DNA from: Litomosoides sigmodontis | Taxonomy: Eukaryota > Nematoda > Chromadorea > Rhabditida > Onchocercidae | Length of the DNA: 64,000 bases | Assembly (NCBI GenBank): GCA_963070105.1 | Contig: OY718807.1 | Coordinates: 8,804,483 to 8,868,482, forward strand | Direction: 5' to 3' | In this document: piece by piece, positions 12,100 to 24,046 of the stretch | How the letters are laid out: every line of letters begins with the position of its first letter | Position numbering within the stretch: position 1 is the first letter of the stretch | Program-made: the position numbers and the translations under genes | Notes under the pieces: model-generated | The model's database searches: none | The model's input: the letters and a program-made list of their open reading frames with translations, nothing else | What the model was told of the DNA's origin: nothing

Positions 12100-14457
12100 C
12101 TATAATTCGTTTTTATTTTCCATAAAATAATTTTGAGCAAAAAACGATGAAGGTCTTGGAACGCTTGATGCGTACTTCCTCTGCCGATATATAAATGCAC
12201 TCAAAGTGGATACGCAATTGCCAATAAAGTGATCTGCCATCGAAATAATCGCCAGATTTACATGCAAGTTTTCAGGATAACGACGTTGTACAACAATCTA
12301 AAAGAGTTGTAAATCTTTCTATTGCTGTTCCGTTTGAAATCACAGCACTACAAGTTCGTGCATCCCAAGTACGAACGGTATCAATCTATCACGAAAAAGT
12401 AAAGGTTTGGAATTTAATTTCCTGCTAAGGAAATGAAATATTGTAACTGGTACCAAAGCAATTTTAACAAAAAACGTTAAACGAGATCTACATTTCCATA
12501 TCCATATGTTATTTTAAAAAGCATATATACCCGCAAAGGAGCTAGTTCTTGTCTTAATTCAGCAATGTAGTGATTTCGATCACTTGATACGAACACTGAT
12601 CGTATATTTAACTTCAATGCCTTCTTCGTAACCTCAAATACACCATCTTCCAAATTATTGTTATTATAAAATTTTAGCAAATAAAAAGTGAAGACAATTG
12701 ATATTTCAAGATAACTATATGAAATCAGAGAACTACGAAAATTTGTTTCCAGGTTTCAAACTTATTCATTTTGCTCACGTTCTTTCCTATGTATAAAACG
12801 AAAAGTTCACATCTTTGATAATTGTTTTCAGTGAAGGTAAACACATCTCGGACGTTAATTTACCACTGTCACCAGTGCAAACTGCTGAACCAAATAATTT
12901 CTCAGTTTCATTCTTGTACACCATTTGACACAAATTTTCCTGTGAACAAGCAGATTAGTTCGATATTTCTTGAATTCTTACATAGAAAAACAAAAAAAAA
13001 AAATCCAAGGCTAGATCCTGTGCTTGCAGAATTTTTAGTCGAAGCAGTCTTCTGCGTTTGAATCTGCCTTGCTTCTTGAACGAAGTGGGGTTCTAAAATG
13101 TGATACTGGATTCCAAAGAGTTGTAAGACTTACCCAGTCTACGTCATTCCGCAAGTGGATACCGATAAACGGCTTTTCAAGTGATTCTGCTACGTATTTA
13201 CTAGCCTCTGTTATAACTTCTTTTGACCAATGAAGATATCTCTGTAGGTGGTGGTTATTTGCTTCCGCTGGGAAAGCTGCAGGAGCCGAAACGAATGACA
13301 AAACTGGATATCGATCAACTGGAAACCTGTAAAATACAAATTTCACGACTGCTGCAACACTGTTTTATTATAAAAGCAGATGACGCGAAAATAAAACATA
13401 AAAAAAGTACTCATTTTATTCAAGTTAGTGATACCTCACTCTCTAATAACTTAGTTGCCCTATCACTGGAGTGAGTCATAGTGCCTAATAACTCTTATGA
13501 TAACTCTCGAAACGAAGCTTTCTTTCATCGCCTATATTTGACAGTACCTTTTCCAAGCACGATTCTTACTTACTTCTCATCCCACTTTTTTTGAACAGTT
13601 GCCAAATTAACGAAATGAGCTTCAGGAAAATCTGAAGCATAATAAACATCGCCGACAAAGCTTATATTAGAATAATCCCAAAAAGCAGCAAATGGATTTC
13701 CTTCTTTCGCATGACATCCAAATGGCTTCTTTGCATCATAAATGCTTTGACGAGGTTGCCAACAGAATGCTAAAGTCTTGCATTTTTTAAACAATGAAAG
13801 ATATTACTTTCCAGAGATTTCATACGAGGAGAGGACCCAGCTGGTGATTACAAAAGAGTTCAAAAGGCTGCTGTACATTAAAATGCTACAGAAAAAAAAA
13901 ACGGTGTAATCAGAATTCGACCTCTTCTTTTATTTAGTGGCCAAATATTTGGTGCAATTTCCTTGATGAAATCACGCATAACAATCATTTTATGAAATTC
14001 ACGTAACGATTCAACCAAAAAATATTTGTCAAAATCAACCATGATCTGAACGAGAACTTTATTAAATTAATTCTGAAAAGTAAAATACAGAATTATGTTT
14101 GAGATCGCAGTTGCACCTCCAGGAGCTGCTAACTATGTAACTAAGAGTATTAACAGTGCGAAGCAATAAAACGAGTACAATTGAATAGAGGAAGTTCAAC
14201 TAGCATAGAAAAAATACGAAGAAACTTACAGCTCTCCTTTTTTCAGGATAGTATTCAACGAATGGAGGTAATACTAAAGTTCTATTAAGAGCTTTTGCAA
14301 ACGCCAACATGCCCAGAAAATGCTCCATCTGATTACCAAATCTACCCATGCACGGGCAATACACTACATACCCGGTGGCAGAAACGAAATCATCGATCCG
14401 TAAAACAATGATAAAGTAAAAAAGGACAGGGAATGACAAAAACATTCTACACTCCAT
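12100..14457 (-). CDS. pofut-1: GDP-fucose protein O-fucosyltransferase 1
   Basis: POFUT1 transfers fucose to Ser/Thr in EGF repeats, including those of Notch, in the ER. The start [11 protein letters not shown] gives a hydrophobic signal peptide and follows a TTTTTTAG acceptor. Next is [17 protein letters not shown] with [15 protein letters not shown], the GDP-fucose binding motif. Further exons carry [74 protein letters not shown] (the catalytic HLR segment), [31 protein letters not shown] and [18 protein letters not shown]. The last exon ends [18 protein letters not shown] and stop. Terminal KNEL is KDEL-like, matching the ER-retrieval tail (RDEF in the human enzyme). All family blocks are present and in order, so the gene looks intact. 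It converges on unc-18. Confidence 0.94.
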
Positions 14458-15006
14458 TGACAAGATTCCTAAAAAATAAAAGTAGTTCTGATGAACAAAC
14501 ACTAAACTGTAAAGAAAATTTTAATTCTTCGAGCAGGAAAAGTACGACATACAACTACCATCCCAAATACAGTTTTAGAATACAGCAGTGTTTGCAAGTG
14601 TAGACCGACTGCACCTTTCTTTTTCATTAGCTAACTTTGAAAAGTTCAAAAATGGCCTTTAAGGAGAGCTACTAAACACAAACACGGAAATTTTTCCTAA
14701 TTTGTTATGAAAAGTAACGAAATGATGAAAGAAAAGTTTATTGGAAATAATTGTGATATAGTTAGCATTAAAGTACAACTTAAAACACACAGTGGAAAAT
14801 ATCATCCAAATCGAAAACCACATATTCATTGAGCGAGATACTTCGTGAGCTTAGAATTGTCCACTAACATAAACTGACATTTCTTCTAAAAATTTAATCT
14901 AGCATTCAGTTTTCACTAACTCCAGTCAATATTTCACTAGTACAGTCATTTAAAAAATTGAAAACAAAGGAAGCATAACTAATAAATACAGAGTGATAAA
15001 CAAAAC

Positions 15007-15815
15007 CTAAAGAAGCACGAACAAAAGAACAATAATGAATAATATTATGGACAGTATAAAAATCGCCATCCACTGCCTCTTATCTGAAATTTCTAGAATC
15101 AGTGCAGTTTAGTCCTACTTTTTCAATCCTGCTAACTGATACAATTATTATTTTTAATTAATTTCTGAATTGAAAAAAATATACCAGTAAAATGTGCATA
15201 ACACATATTCACTTCGTTATTCAAGATGTTTGCAACAAAAAGGATTCAAACAAACCATCGTTCATATTGGTCACTTTAGCAATTTTTTTCACCATTTCAT
15301 TCAGCTTCATCCCTGTCCGTTCCATATCCGTACTCAATTCGTCCAACATTCTAAAGAAAAATAAATGAAAGAAATTGATGCTTTTGCAATAAATAACATT
15401 ATAATCAGAAACATAACAAATTACATTGATTGCTCTTCGAGTTCCGTTCCGATCCGACTGCTCATATCTTTCAGCAGTTGCACAGAATCACCCACTTTTT
15501 CCAGGTCTTTGTCTTGATCGTTCAATATTATCTAAAAATAAAGCATATTGTTAGTTATTATTTGGATAAGAAAAACAGCAAACAAGGGGACATTCTTAAT
15601 AATTCACTATCATATGCAGAAGGATTTCAAAAAAAGGATTTTAAATATTCAAAGCACTGATACTTCTTTTCCGAATCAAGTGGATATTTTAGTAAAATTT
15701 CGAAAGTTTGTTAATAAACCTGCTGCTTTTGCAAGGTATCGGCAAAGAATTCGGCTGAAGATGAAGGCTCATATAGTCGTGTGTATCGATAACTACTATC
15801 AGTTAAGGAAGTCAT
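15007..15815 (-). CDS. Syntaxin-6 type SNARE (short form; N-terminal domain not found)
   Basis: Syntaxin-6 is a Qc-SNARE of the trans-Golgi and endosomes. Exons from 15815 down read MTSLTDSSYRYTRLYEPSSS, then DLEKVGDSVQLLKDMSSRIG with TELEEQSM (15540-15425), then MLDELSTDMERTGMKLNEM with KKIAKVTNMNDG (15355-15250), then DKRQWMAIFILSIILFIIVL and stop at 15007. The SNARE heptads, the zero-layer glutamine in EEQ, the short spacer and the C-terminal anchor after RRQW/KRQW match syntaxin-6. The family's N-terminal three-helix domain (about 100 residues) was not recognised within 2 kb upstream. The first coding exon starts exactly at ATG after TTTTTGCAG, so either the gene encodes a SNARE-only form or upstream exons are too diverged to see. 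Confidence 0.8.
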
Positions 15816-16361
15816 CTGCAAAAATACATGTCAGAATAACTATCAGTTGTCATTGACATCGTTCAAAATTTTACACATTTTAAAAAGTCTGGCATGAATA
15901 TTTCTTGTGGATCTTAAAATTATTCAAAAATTGAAACAATTTAGCTCAAGGCCAAAAAGATGAAACAAAAAATAGTGTAAAGAAGCAGTAAAACTTACGA
16001 CTTTGAAGCCTTTAAACCCCTTAAAACTCCTTAAGGGAACGACTTTGCGGTAATTCCAAAACATTAAAAGTTTCACTAGTAAATTTACAAAAATTCTTAC
16101 TTTCACTAGCACACTTCTCTTTAATCATATCACTGAGCTAAGACACTAATTTCAATATCCTACACTATTTTACATTTCAGTTAACAAAATTGTGGTGCCC
16201 ACTACTGAAAATATCTGAGAACGATTTCAATTCAACAGTACTAGCCAAAATCTGTTCTTACACACTTTTATTTTTCAAGCTCTAACTCAGTATCACAGTA
16301 GTGACACTCTTTACGGCCATTCTGAGAATGAATTAGTTATAGATTACTTACTTCTGTAAGC

Positions 16362-16954
16362 TTCTATTTTCTGGTAGGTGACTACGAAGAATGTATCGAC
16401 CAATGTTTGAATCGTCTGAAGTTATTTCTTCAAACTGAAAAGATGCATCCAATTACTCCCTCAAACTCTACGCAATTTGGCTCATAGTACAAACAAAACC
16501 AATAAATTTCATATTTCATGAATGCTCCCCCCGTACATGTACACTCAGTTCGACGCTTAATCCACAAATTAGCAATTTTGCTAAGCAACAAAATTCGCCT
16601 TTCATACAGATGGGAAAAAGAAAATTTTAATTACCACAAATTTGCTAACATCACAAACTACATTACGGTAAAAAAATAAGTGAGATGCGATTTTCGATGA
16701 TGAGAAACATGAAACCAACCGGATGGGCAGCTACATAAAATCCTCTTCAGTACTTCGATCTTCAAGTACAAGTACAAACACATTCGAACAAATAGAATCC
16801 AATCCCATAAGTTTACATTTGACGATAATATACTCCAGCAGCTCTTGGAAAGTGTCGTTCACGCAAATAGCGCCACCACCCCCAGATAATTGGACCACTT
16901 TAATGAAGGTCCCTGGAATGCAACACGTAGATCTCAACAGCTACCGCTGCTAAA
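16362..16954 (-). CDS. possible small gene with a CIDE-N/ubiquitin-fold-like segment (doubtful)
   Basis: A minus-strand open frame at 16937-16731 reads VQLSGGGGAICVNDTFQELL then EYIIVKCKL and VFVLVLEDRSTEEDF. A following putative exon at about 16437-16362 reads SDDSNIGRYILRSHLPENR. The LVLED pattern followed by acidic residues resembles the end of a CIDE-N or related ubiquitin-like fold, but the phase across the intervening intron does not close in my reading and no ATG start was found. It could be a distinct small gene upstream of the SNARE gene or chance. Confidence 0.25.
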
Positions 16955-17931
16955 TTACTCTTCACATTACAACTAAAACTTTAGCTATTCATTTAGGTGA
17001 AGCATTAGAAAAGTTACTTCATACAATAAACCAACACTTTGTTATCAGCAATATACGATATAATCATTTCTTTACTTTCTGCTAATTAATTAATCAAACT
17101 GTTTAAATGATATCGGGTCGCTTTTTTTTCTTTTTGTTGTTTTTTTTCTTGGGAAATTCTAGCGTTATAATTGAATTAATTTAATTGTTTTAAACGTTTA
17201 AATTGAAAAAAAGCAATCTTCATTGTGTCATTTCATTTAGACGATGTAATTAATGCGTCAGTTCAATTAGATCCTGAAATACTCCTTAGGTCATCGGCAA
17301 CGATAGGCTTTTGAAAGAGAGTGGATGAGCGTCGCTTAACGGATATATCTCTCTCCATTCACGCATTACTATGGTAACACGAGATGCTAATGTTTTAAAG
17401 GTGAAGCAAGTCGTTCCGTTTCATCCTTCTCCTCCCTAATCTTTTACTTGTCCACTACGTGTGTCTAAGCTTGTGATGGTACTTTACACTACTTTTTTAC
17501 GTGACTTTCTTACTTGCTTTTCACAAAAAAAAAGGCTGCAAAATGTGTGCTGTACGACAGAAACGATACGTGAGTGGCAGACGTATTGATACGTCTGCAC
17601 CTGCAAGACTTTTATGTATTTTATCTGTAAATTTCGGTGCTAGCACTGATCTAAGTAGAAGTGAAAATTCTAGACAAATAAATAAACCATAAATGTATGG
17701 TAAAATTAAACTTCCTATAAATGATATAATTACAGAGTGGAAATTAAATTTTCCTCAAATTAACAAATGAAACTCATTTAGAGATCTTAGGAAGTATAAA
17801 CGATCAGTTGTGCCATTTAGGTAAGCGTAGTAGACTAAAATTAACTTTGAACATTGCCTTAAATCGTCTTGTATAAAATTGAAATTTTATTTCTCTGACT
17901 ATTTTTACAAAAAAAAATTTTCTCAGATCTG
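16955..17931. other. ift-81 upstream region
   Basis: No coding exon is supported. The stretch holds the X-box at 17365-17378, a 22-base perfect palindrome at 17578-17599 (GCAGACGTAT around a TG/CA centre) and T-rich runs near 17120. A TTTTCTCAG acceptor lies six bases before the ift-81 ATG, so part of the region may be a 5' intron or the untranslated leader removed by trans-splicing. Confidence 0.5.
17365..17378 (+). promoter_or_regulatory. X-box (RFX/DAF-19 binding site) for ift-81
   Basis: ATTACTATGGTAAC fits the nematode X-box pattern RYYNYY-AT-RRNRAC at every position. DAF-19, an RFX factor, uses such sites to drive ciliary genes, and IFT components are classical targets. The site is about 550 bases upstream of the ift-81 ATG, farther than the usual 250 bases or less. 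The match is seen; function is inferred. Confidence 0.65.
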
Positions 17932-20900
17932 ATGGCAACAGAATTGCAAACAATTGTGGATGGTTTAAATGATGAACCATTTAAAATGAATTTAAATTTA
18001 ATTAGCATTGAGACGATATCCAATGAGCAATTGTTGCAAATTCTAAGTGACACGTTGTTGTGGATCGAAGAATTGGACACAATTGATATTCGTGAGGAGG
18101 ACGCTGATGTCACAGCACTTCGAATATTCAATTCTCTTCGTGTTCTCAAGTATCGTCCACCAGTTGAGATTGAGAAATTGTAAGTTAATTGAATTCATCG
18201 AAATATTCCATTCCATTAAAGTTAATTTAATGAAATAGCTGAAAATACATTAATTATAAGGTGCCCTCATTTTGGAGACCAATACAATACACTAAAATTG
18301 AGACTTAAAAGTTAAATTTAAACTCTTGAACTAATTTTTGACACAGAATTTTACCTTAACGTGCATGTTTTTTTTCCACGGAACTCTTCTTAAAAAATTG
18401 AAATTTCAAAAATTTCAAACTTAGCTTCTTACAAATTATTCGATTCATATAAAAAAGTCTGCAGTATTTAGTATTATCCATAGCTTATTTTTAAAAGGCG
18501 AAGCCATTGAATGGTTTTTTTTTGCTGCTAAATGATAAGCTTGAAAACATTCAGCAGGTAATAACTTAACAGGAATGTTATAAGTAAATTAAAGTAATTA
18601 CTGTCATCCAAAAATAGACAACAGTGGAGGTGTGGTATTGTGGAAGGCGAGAAAGTGGTGATTCATCCGATATTAGAATGGATTTTTAAAAATGTTGAAG
18701 CATTGAAAGAGCGGGCGTACTTGGCTAGATATCTCACTAAAATCGATGTTCCAGGTTTGTGCATTGTTTTTTTTCCTTCTTATGATATTCCATATAAAAC
18801 ATTAAATTCTACGTAAATTAATTCAAATAAACTAGCCAAAAATTGTTTTCTGGTCAATTTTAAAATCAAATTTTATCACACCAATTTATTTAATTAGTCA
18901 TTATTATAAATACTATATGATCGTTTACAGGTGCATTTCAAGATTCAGAACTAATTGAGTTATCGAATCAAATTTCAACTTTAATGGAAGAATTCAAAGT
19001 GAGCATTTGGTTAAGCAATTGTTTTTCACGTACGGTGAATTGCATAAATTAACTATTCCCTTTTCACAAAAATACTCCGTTGTAGATGTGTGTAAAAAAA
19101 GATATTCAGAAGTGAAAATTACTCAATTTCAGTTTATTCAATAAAATGAATCATAATTCAGGATGTACATTCGCAAGTTATCGAAGCTCGTAAAGATTCG
19201 TTAATTATGGAAAATATCCGCGCCGATTTAAATTCTATGAAAATTGAGAAGGAACAATTGAGCAAACGAACTGATCGAATTGAGCGTAAACTTCATGGCA
19301 TTGCAAACATTGAACGTTTGCTAAAACTTGCGGAAAAATGTCGAGTGGAAAATGAACGATTGGAAAAAATTGGACATCTTAGAATGGAGCAGAGAAATTT
19401 GGTAGAAATAAACAATCATAATTTATTCATTAACTTTTTGTTGTTAATTTTAATTATGAATTTTTGAAATGAATCTCATACAACGAATGGATGCATTTCC
19501 TATTATGTGATAGGATAGGAATGGTAGTAATAGGAATAGGTAGAAAGATAAACGATTAAGATAACATAGAGGTAAAATTAATTTAAATTCTCATGATACG
19601 ATGAATGCATCGACTGATCACAATTGATTAATGATGTACGTGTTGATAACAAATCATTTCCAATATATCATAAATGAGTAGTAGCAGAATGTTCGAACAG
19701 TCAACAAACAGTGAATCATTTTAAATTTTCAAAATATTAGAATATTTAAACTTATTCCCCACATTAATTCGTTACTAATTTGCTCTGTAAATTTACACTA
19801 TTCACAACTGACAATGGAATGGCGCATCATAATTGATAGTAATATAATTCATAATTGATCATAGCATATTTCGTTGCATTAAATGACACATCACAATTTA
19901 TCGCAAGAAGGAAGTAATGCTAATTCCACCAGTGTACAATGTGAAATATTATAGGTGCATGGAGAATTCAGCTGGAAATCTTTTTTTTTTTGAAAAATTT
20001 GAAAGATTTGAAATCGTCAAATTTTCAGATTTTATTCAGCGAACAAAAGTTGCAACGCTTGAATGCTGCGCTTGAAGAAGTGAAAGCCGCCGGTGAAAAT
20101 GTCGATCCGACGAAAAGAATGAAAGCACTACAGGTCACTCTCTCACCGATTGCTCGCCTTACACTGAGCAGCTTAGCCTTACGGGCAGTTCTTTGAAGAT
20201 GAGGAAATCATCCATACCTTTGTGTAAGGCAAACTTTCATTACTTTGATTAGCAACAATCAAAGTAATGAACGATCAGCGAGCAATGCTGTTCAACGATT
20301 AAGCTAATTTCTTCTTGTTTCAAATTTCGTTATGTTTCACTGATGAGTTTTTAATTTTAAATAATGAATGAAGCATGGTTCAATTATTCAATTGTGCTAT
20401 TGTAATTTCAAATTATAGGAGGAAATGGAAACGAATCGTTATATGGTTAATGAAAAATTACCGAAAGAAATTGAAATTAAAGAAGCAATTGTTTTTGATT
20501 TAAAAAAAATGGTCGATGTTGCTGCCATGGACAGAAATGATATTGCTAATTTGCAACAAAAAGTAATGCATTTTTTATCATGCTAATTTCGTTTTTTATT
20601 TAAATTTAATTTTTTAAAGTTTTTTTAGCTTGATAAAATGAATGCAGAAGTTGTGGAACTGATAAGCGAACGTAATCGTAAGGATCAAAATACTGATAAG
20701 CTATCAATTTATCGCCATCAAGCATCGTCTGTTTACAAGAAGAAAGCAAAATTGGTTGAGAAGTTGCAAGAGGCACGGTATGATACTTAATTTAGTATAC
20801 AAATACTCAATTTAATATGCAACTTACATGTAAGATTGCTTTTGCTCCTCGTTCATCCTTCGTGATCAAAAAATGCATAACCTCGAAGGAGCTTCTTCTG

Positions 20901-22800
20901 ATAGTGCCACCACTTATCACTAAGCAAATGGTATTCGACTTATATCCGTTTACATTTTTGATTAACTTTACTTGTTTATTACTCATTGAGTGAGCGAGTC
21001 AATTAAAATTTGCAAAAAAAATGTTTAATTTTATAAATAATTTCTTTTTCCATTATAGTTTGGAATTACAAAACATTACAAATAAGGTGGAAACGAAACG
21101 AAATAATTTACGAGAAAAAAGTGGAACAGATTTTGTGATTACAACCACACAGGTTGCACTTCGTAATTTACTGCTTCATTGACTAAAAATTTCCAGTATT
21201 TTTTTGCGAAAAAGTTAATAATTAATCGCTTCTTTGAGAATCATTTTAAGAAAGTTCATTGCTTTCTCCTTTTCAGTTGAAACTTCTTTTGTACGTTGAA
21301 AGTCTTATTTACAAAAAGAAAAAGAAACACTTTATGACTTTAATTGTTACTAAGTGATATTTGCGCTATGAAATTTATTCGCTGTTAATGAGTCAAGCAT
21401 TTTCTCGCAAATTTGTGAGAATTGAAAATTTTACATTTTATGCTGCCTTCTCAGATGACTGATTTTTCTTTGCTTTTTGTAATTTTAAAATTTACAGTTC
21501 AATAATTACATCAACAAACTACGCACTAAAACGCTAAATTATAAGCGAAAGAATGCTGAAATAAGTGACTTGAAAAGTGAGCACGCTATACTCTCACGTA
21601 CCGTCGATATCCTTGCAAATCAATGGAACGAACTTACGCAAAAAATTGTTGGCTTAGTTTTCAATTCGCCTTTTTCTCATTAAAAATCCTTTTGAACTAA
21701 TTGTAGCAAATGCTTCAATCATTGCTAATTGCTTGTTGACGTTGCATTTTTCACTTCATTAAAGGAAGAAAGTGGCGGAAGGACAATTGGAAGACATAAC
21801 ACAAAAGATACTGAAAAGTTTGAAAGTGTCAAATTGGAAACAGATGACGTGAGAAAGTTACGTGATGTTATTGTCGAATTAAATCAACAAATGGATTTGA
21901 AACGAATTACAATTGATGATTTAAAGCAATCAAACGCTGAATTAAATAAACGTCTTACTGTAATAGCAAAACTTCTCTTTTTTTCTATCTTAGCACTTAA
22001 AATTGATGAAACCAATTTGGAATTTGATTGGATAGTTCATTCGATCTTGCTTAAAACTATCGACGACGTAGTGCAAGCGACATAATTTGATTAAGCATAG
22101 GAAATACTTAACGATAAATTAAAATTATTTTACTCCATTCAATCTGTTCAAATTATTTGACATATAATTGAACTTTTGTTAAGGATGCTACGGAAGGTTG
22201 GAATGTGATGAAACGAAATTATGAATTATCTGAAGCAAATTTCGAAAGTGCTTTTGTGGAAGTGGAAGAAGTACTATTATTCATCCATCCTTTCGTTAAA
22301 TACCTTTGCAACAAACCATTTTCAATGTCAATATGCTAGCAGAGCTCTTCTCTTTAGAATGTTAAAAATATGGAAGATGAAATGATTACGAAGAAGCGGA
22401 AGATACTTCGTGCTAACATTGAGCTCAAAATTATGAAAACTATTTCGGAGAAATTAAAACATGAAGGATTGCGACTGATTAATCAAATAGAGGTTTGTTT
22501 GTCTGCAATGACTATTGGCACTATGCACTTCTCTGTTGAATTGAATTTTTCTTTTAAAGAAGTTAAACTCTGAAGAGATAAGCTTCCAATACTGCTACAC
22601 TAAGTGTGCAAATTTGCATACCTCTTCAGAAGGAAACTAATCGTATCAGCAAGGAAGTGGAAGCACTGCAACAGTTTGATCAAAAAAATGAGTTGTCGCT
22701 GGAGGAAGAAGCTGCTCAGCTAGCAATGTGGCGATCGCTGATGAAAATTTTCCAACTTAAATTACAAATAGCAGAAAATGGTAGGAAGAGTGGGATGTAG
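17932..22800 (+). CDS. ift-81: IFT81, intraflagellar transport complex B core protein
   Basis: IFT81 pairs with IFT74 in IFT-B and its N-terminal calponin-homology-like domain binds tubulin cargo. Exon 1 (17932-18179) reads MATELQTIVDGLNDEPF and LLQILSDTLLWIEE, then RVLKYRPP. Exon 2 (18618-18754) has EGEKVVIHPILEWIF and LKERAYLARYL, a family signature. Coiled-coil exons follow at 18931-18998, 19162-19401, 20029-20133, 20419-20562 (NRYMVNEKLPKEIE), 20629-20777 (LSIYRHQASSVYKKKA), 21059-21152, 21498-21647 (FNNYINKLRTKTLNYKRK), 21765-21959, 22184-22270, 22358-22492 and 22560 onward, ending with EEAAQLAMWRSLMKIF. These blocks match IFT81 in order. Near 22600 the frame of KLNSEEISFQYCYTK does not run into the frame of KETNRISKEVEALQQ without a one-base shift; see findings. 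Introns are longer than in neighbours. Confidence 0.92.
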
Positions 22801-24046
22801 CACTTATGCAAATGCCTAATTGAACACATGCTATCCTTAGTAAATTTAAAAACGCAAAATGATGTACGAAAATTGTAGTTTACACGAAGCATTCGGCATT
22901 TAGCCTTTTATGACTCTCTAAATAAATCGATATGTTTCACATCTTTGTTCATTTAAAAGCTTTTTTTTTTGCCAAAGAAGTGACTGATTTTTGGGATCCC
23001 CAGTTGGTATTTGACGTTAGAATTCATGTTTGCATTACACTTCTTTCTTCCATTGTTTTTCTAAATTAGGCGAGAGGTCGGAGGAGGTGCTTTACATCGG
23101 ATAAACTGTAATTTTAAATTACCAAACTACACGGAAATCACTCAAAATAAAAGAGAAAAAAAGCAAACACACATAACATAATTTCCATCAAACAATGAGA
23201 AGGAGCTGTGATAACGAGATAATCAGTTCAAATTGCGAACAGCTGTTAAGGTACACGCAAAATTGATCATCTACACTGATCAAGTTGCTGAGATGCGAAA
23301 AAACAAATTTCACACATTGATCAATTTTGAACTTGTGTTTTCAGCAATTGCAATTGTGAGGAATGAACTGTAAGTGTAAATTTATGCACTTTTATTCCTT
23401 ACCCTTTTTCATAACATTTACAATCGTTCAAAAATCATCAACAACTGAAACAATTCGAGTGATATTTCAGTTATGAAATTCAAAAAATAAAAATGAAAGA
23501 AAAAAGATAAAAATGATATGCGCAGCGTTGCATGCACTGTCTTATTACAGTGAAAACGATATGTCTCACTTAAAAGATACACGAAAACGGTATAAACTAT
23601 AAAATGTTTCGTGCTCACTTAAACATACAAGGAAAATATATTTCTGAAAAGGAAGATGGCAGTTTAGTGAGAAGTGAAAAATTCAATGATAAAATTTTTG
23701 AGCGAAATTATCTAAGCAAAGTAGATGTTCACTTTGCTGATCATCATAAAACAGATTGATTTCAGGATGATCATTCCACTCAAATTATTTTATTAACAGA
23801 AAACCACCTGCAAAAAAACACATCAATTGTACTTCAAATAACATATGATATTTAATTTACCGCTTAAAATGATATGTCGTAATTTCGAACATTAATAATA
23901 AATTGTTCAATTTAGATTAATAATAGGAAAGTTGCGAAGTGTCCATGGATTACTTTTAAAAATGAGCAAAAATGATATGCTCGTATGAAAGCAAAAAAAA
24001 AAAAAGAAAAGAAATTTTTTTTCGGATAACTAATCAAATCCTCACT
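22801..24046. other. intergenic between ift-81 and the convergent minus gene
   Basis: AT-rich sequence with several A- and T-runs. I see no coding exon, RNA gene or repeat that I can support. Confidence 0.5.

Noticed and set aside
16723..16953. Plus-strand ORF over the doubtful small gene
   Set aside because: Shadow frame with no splice context or recognisable motif.
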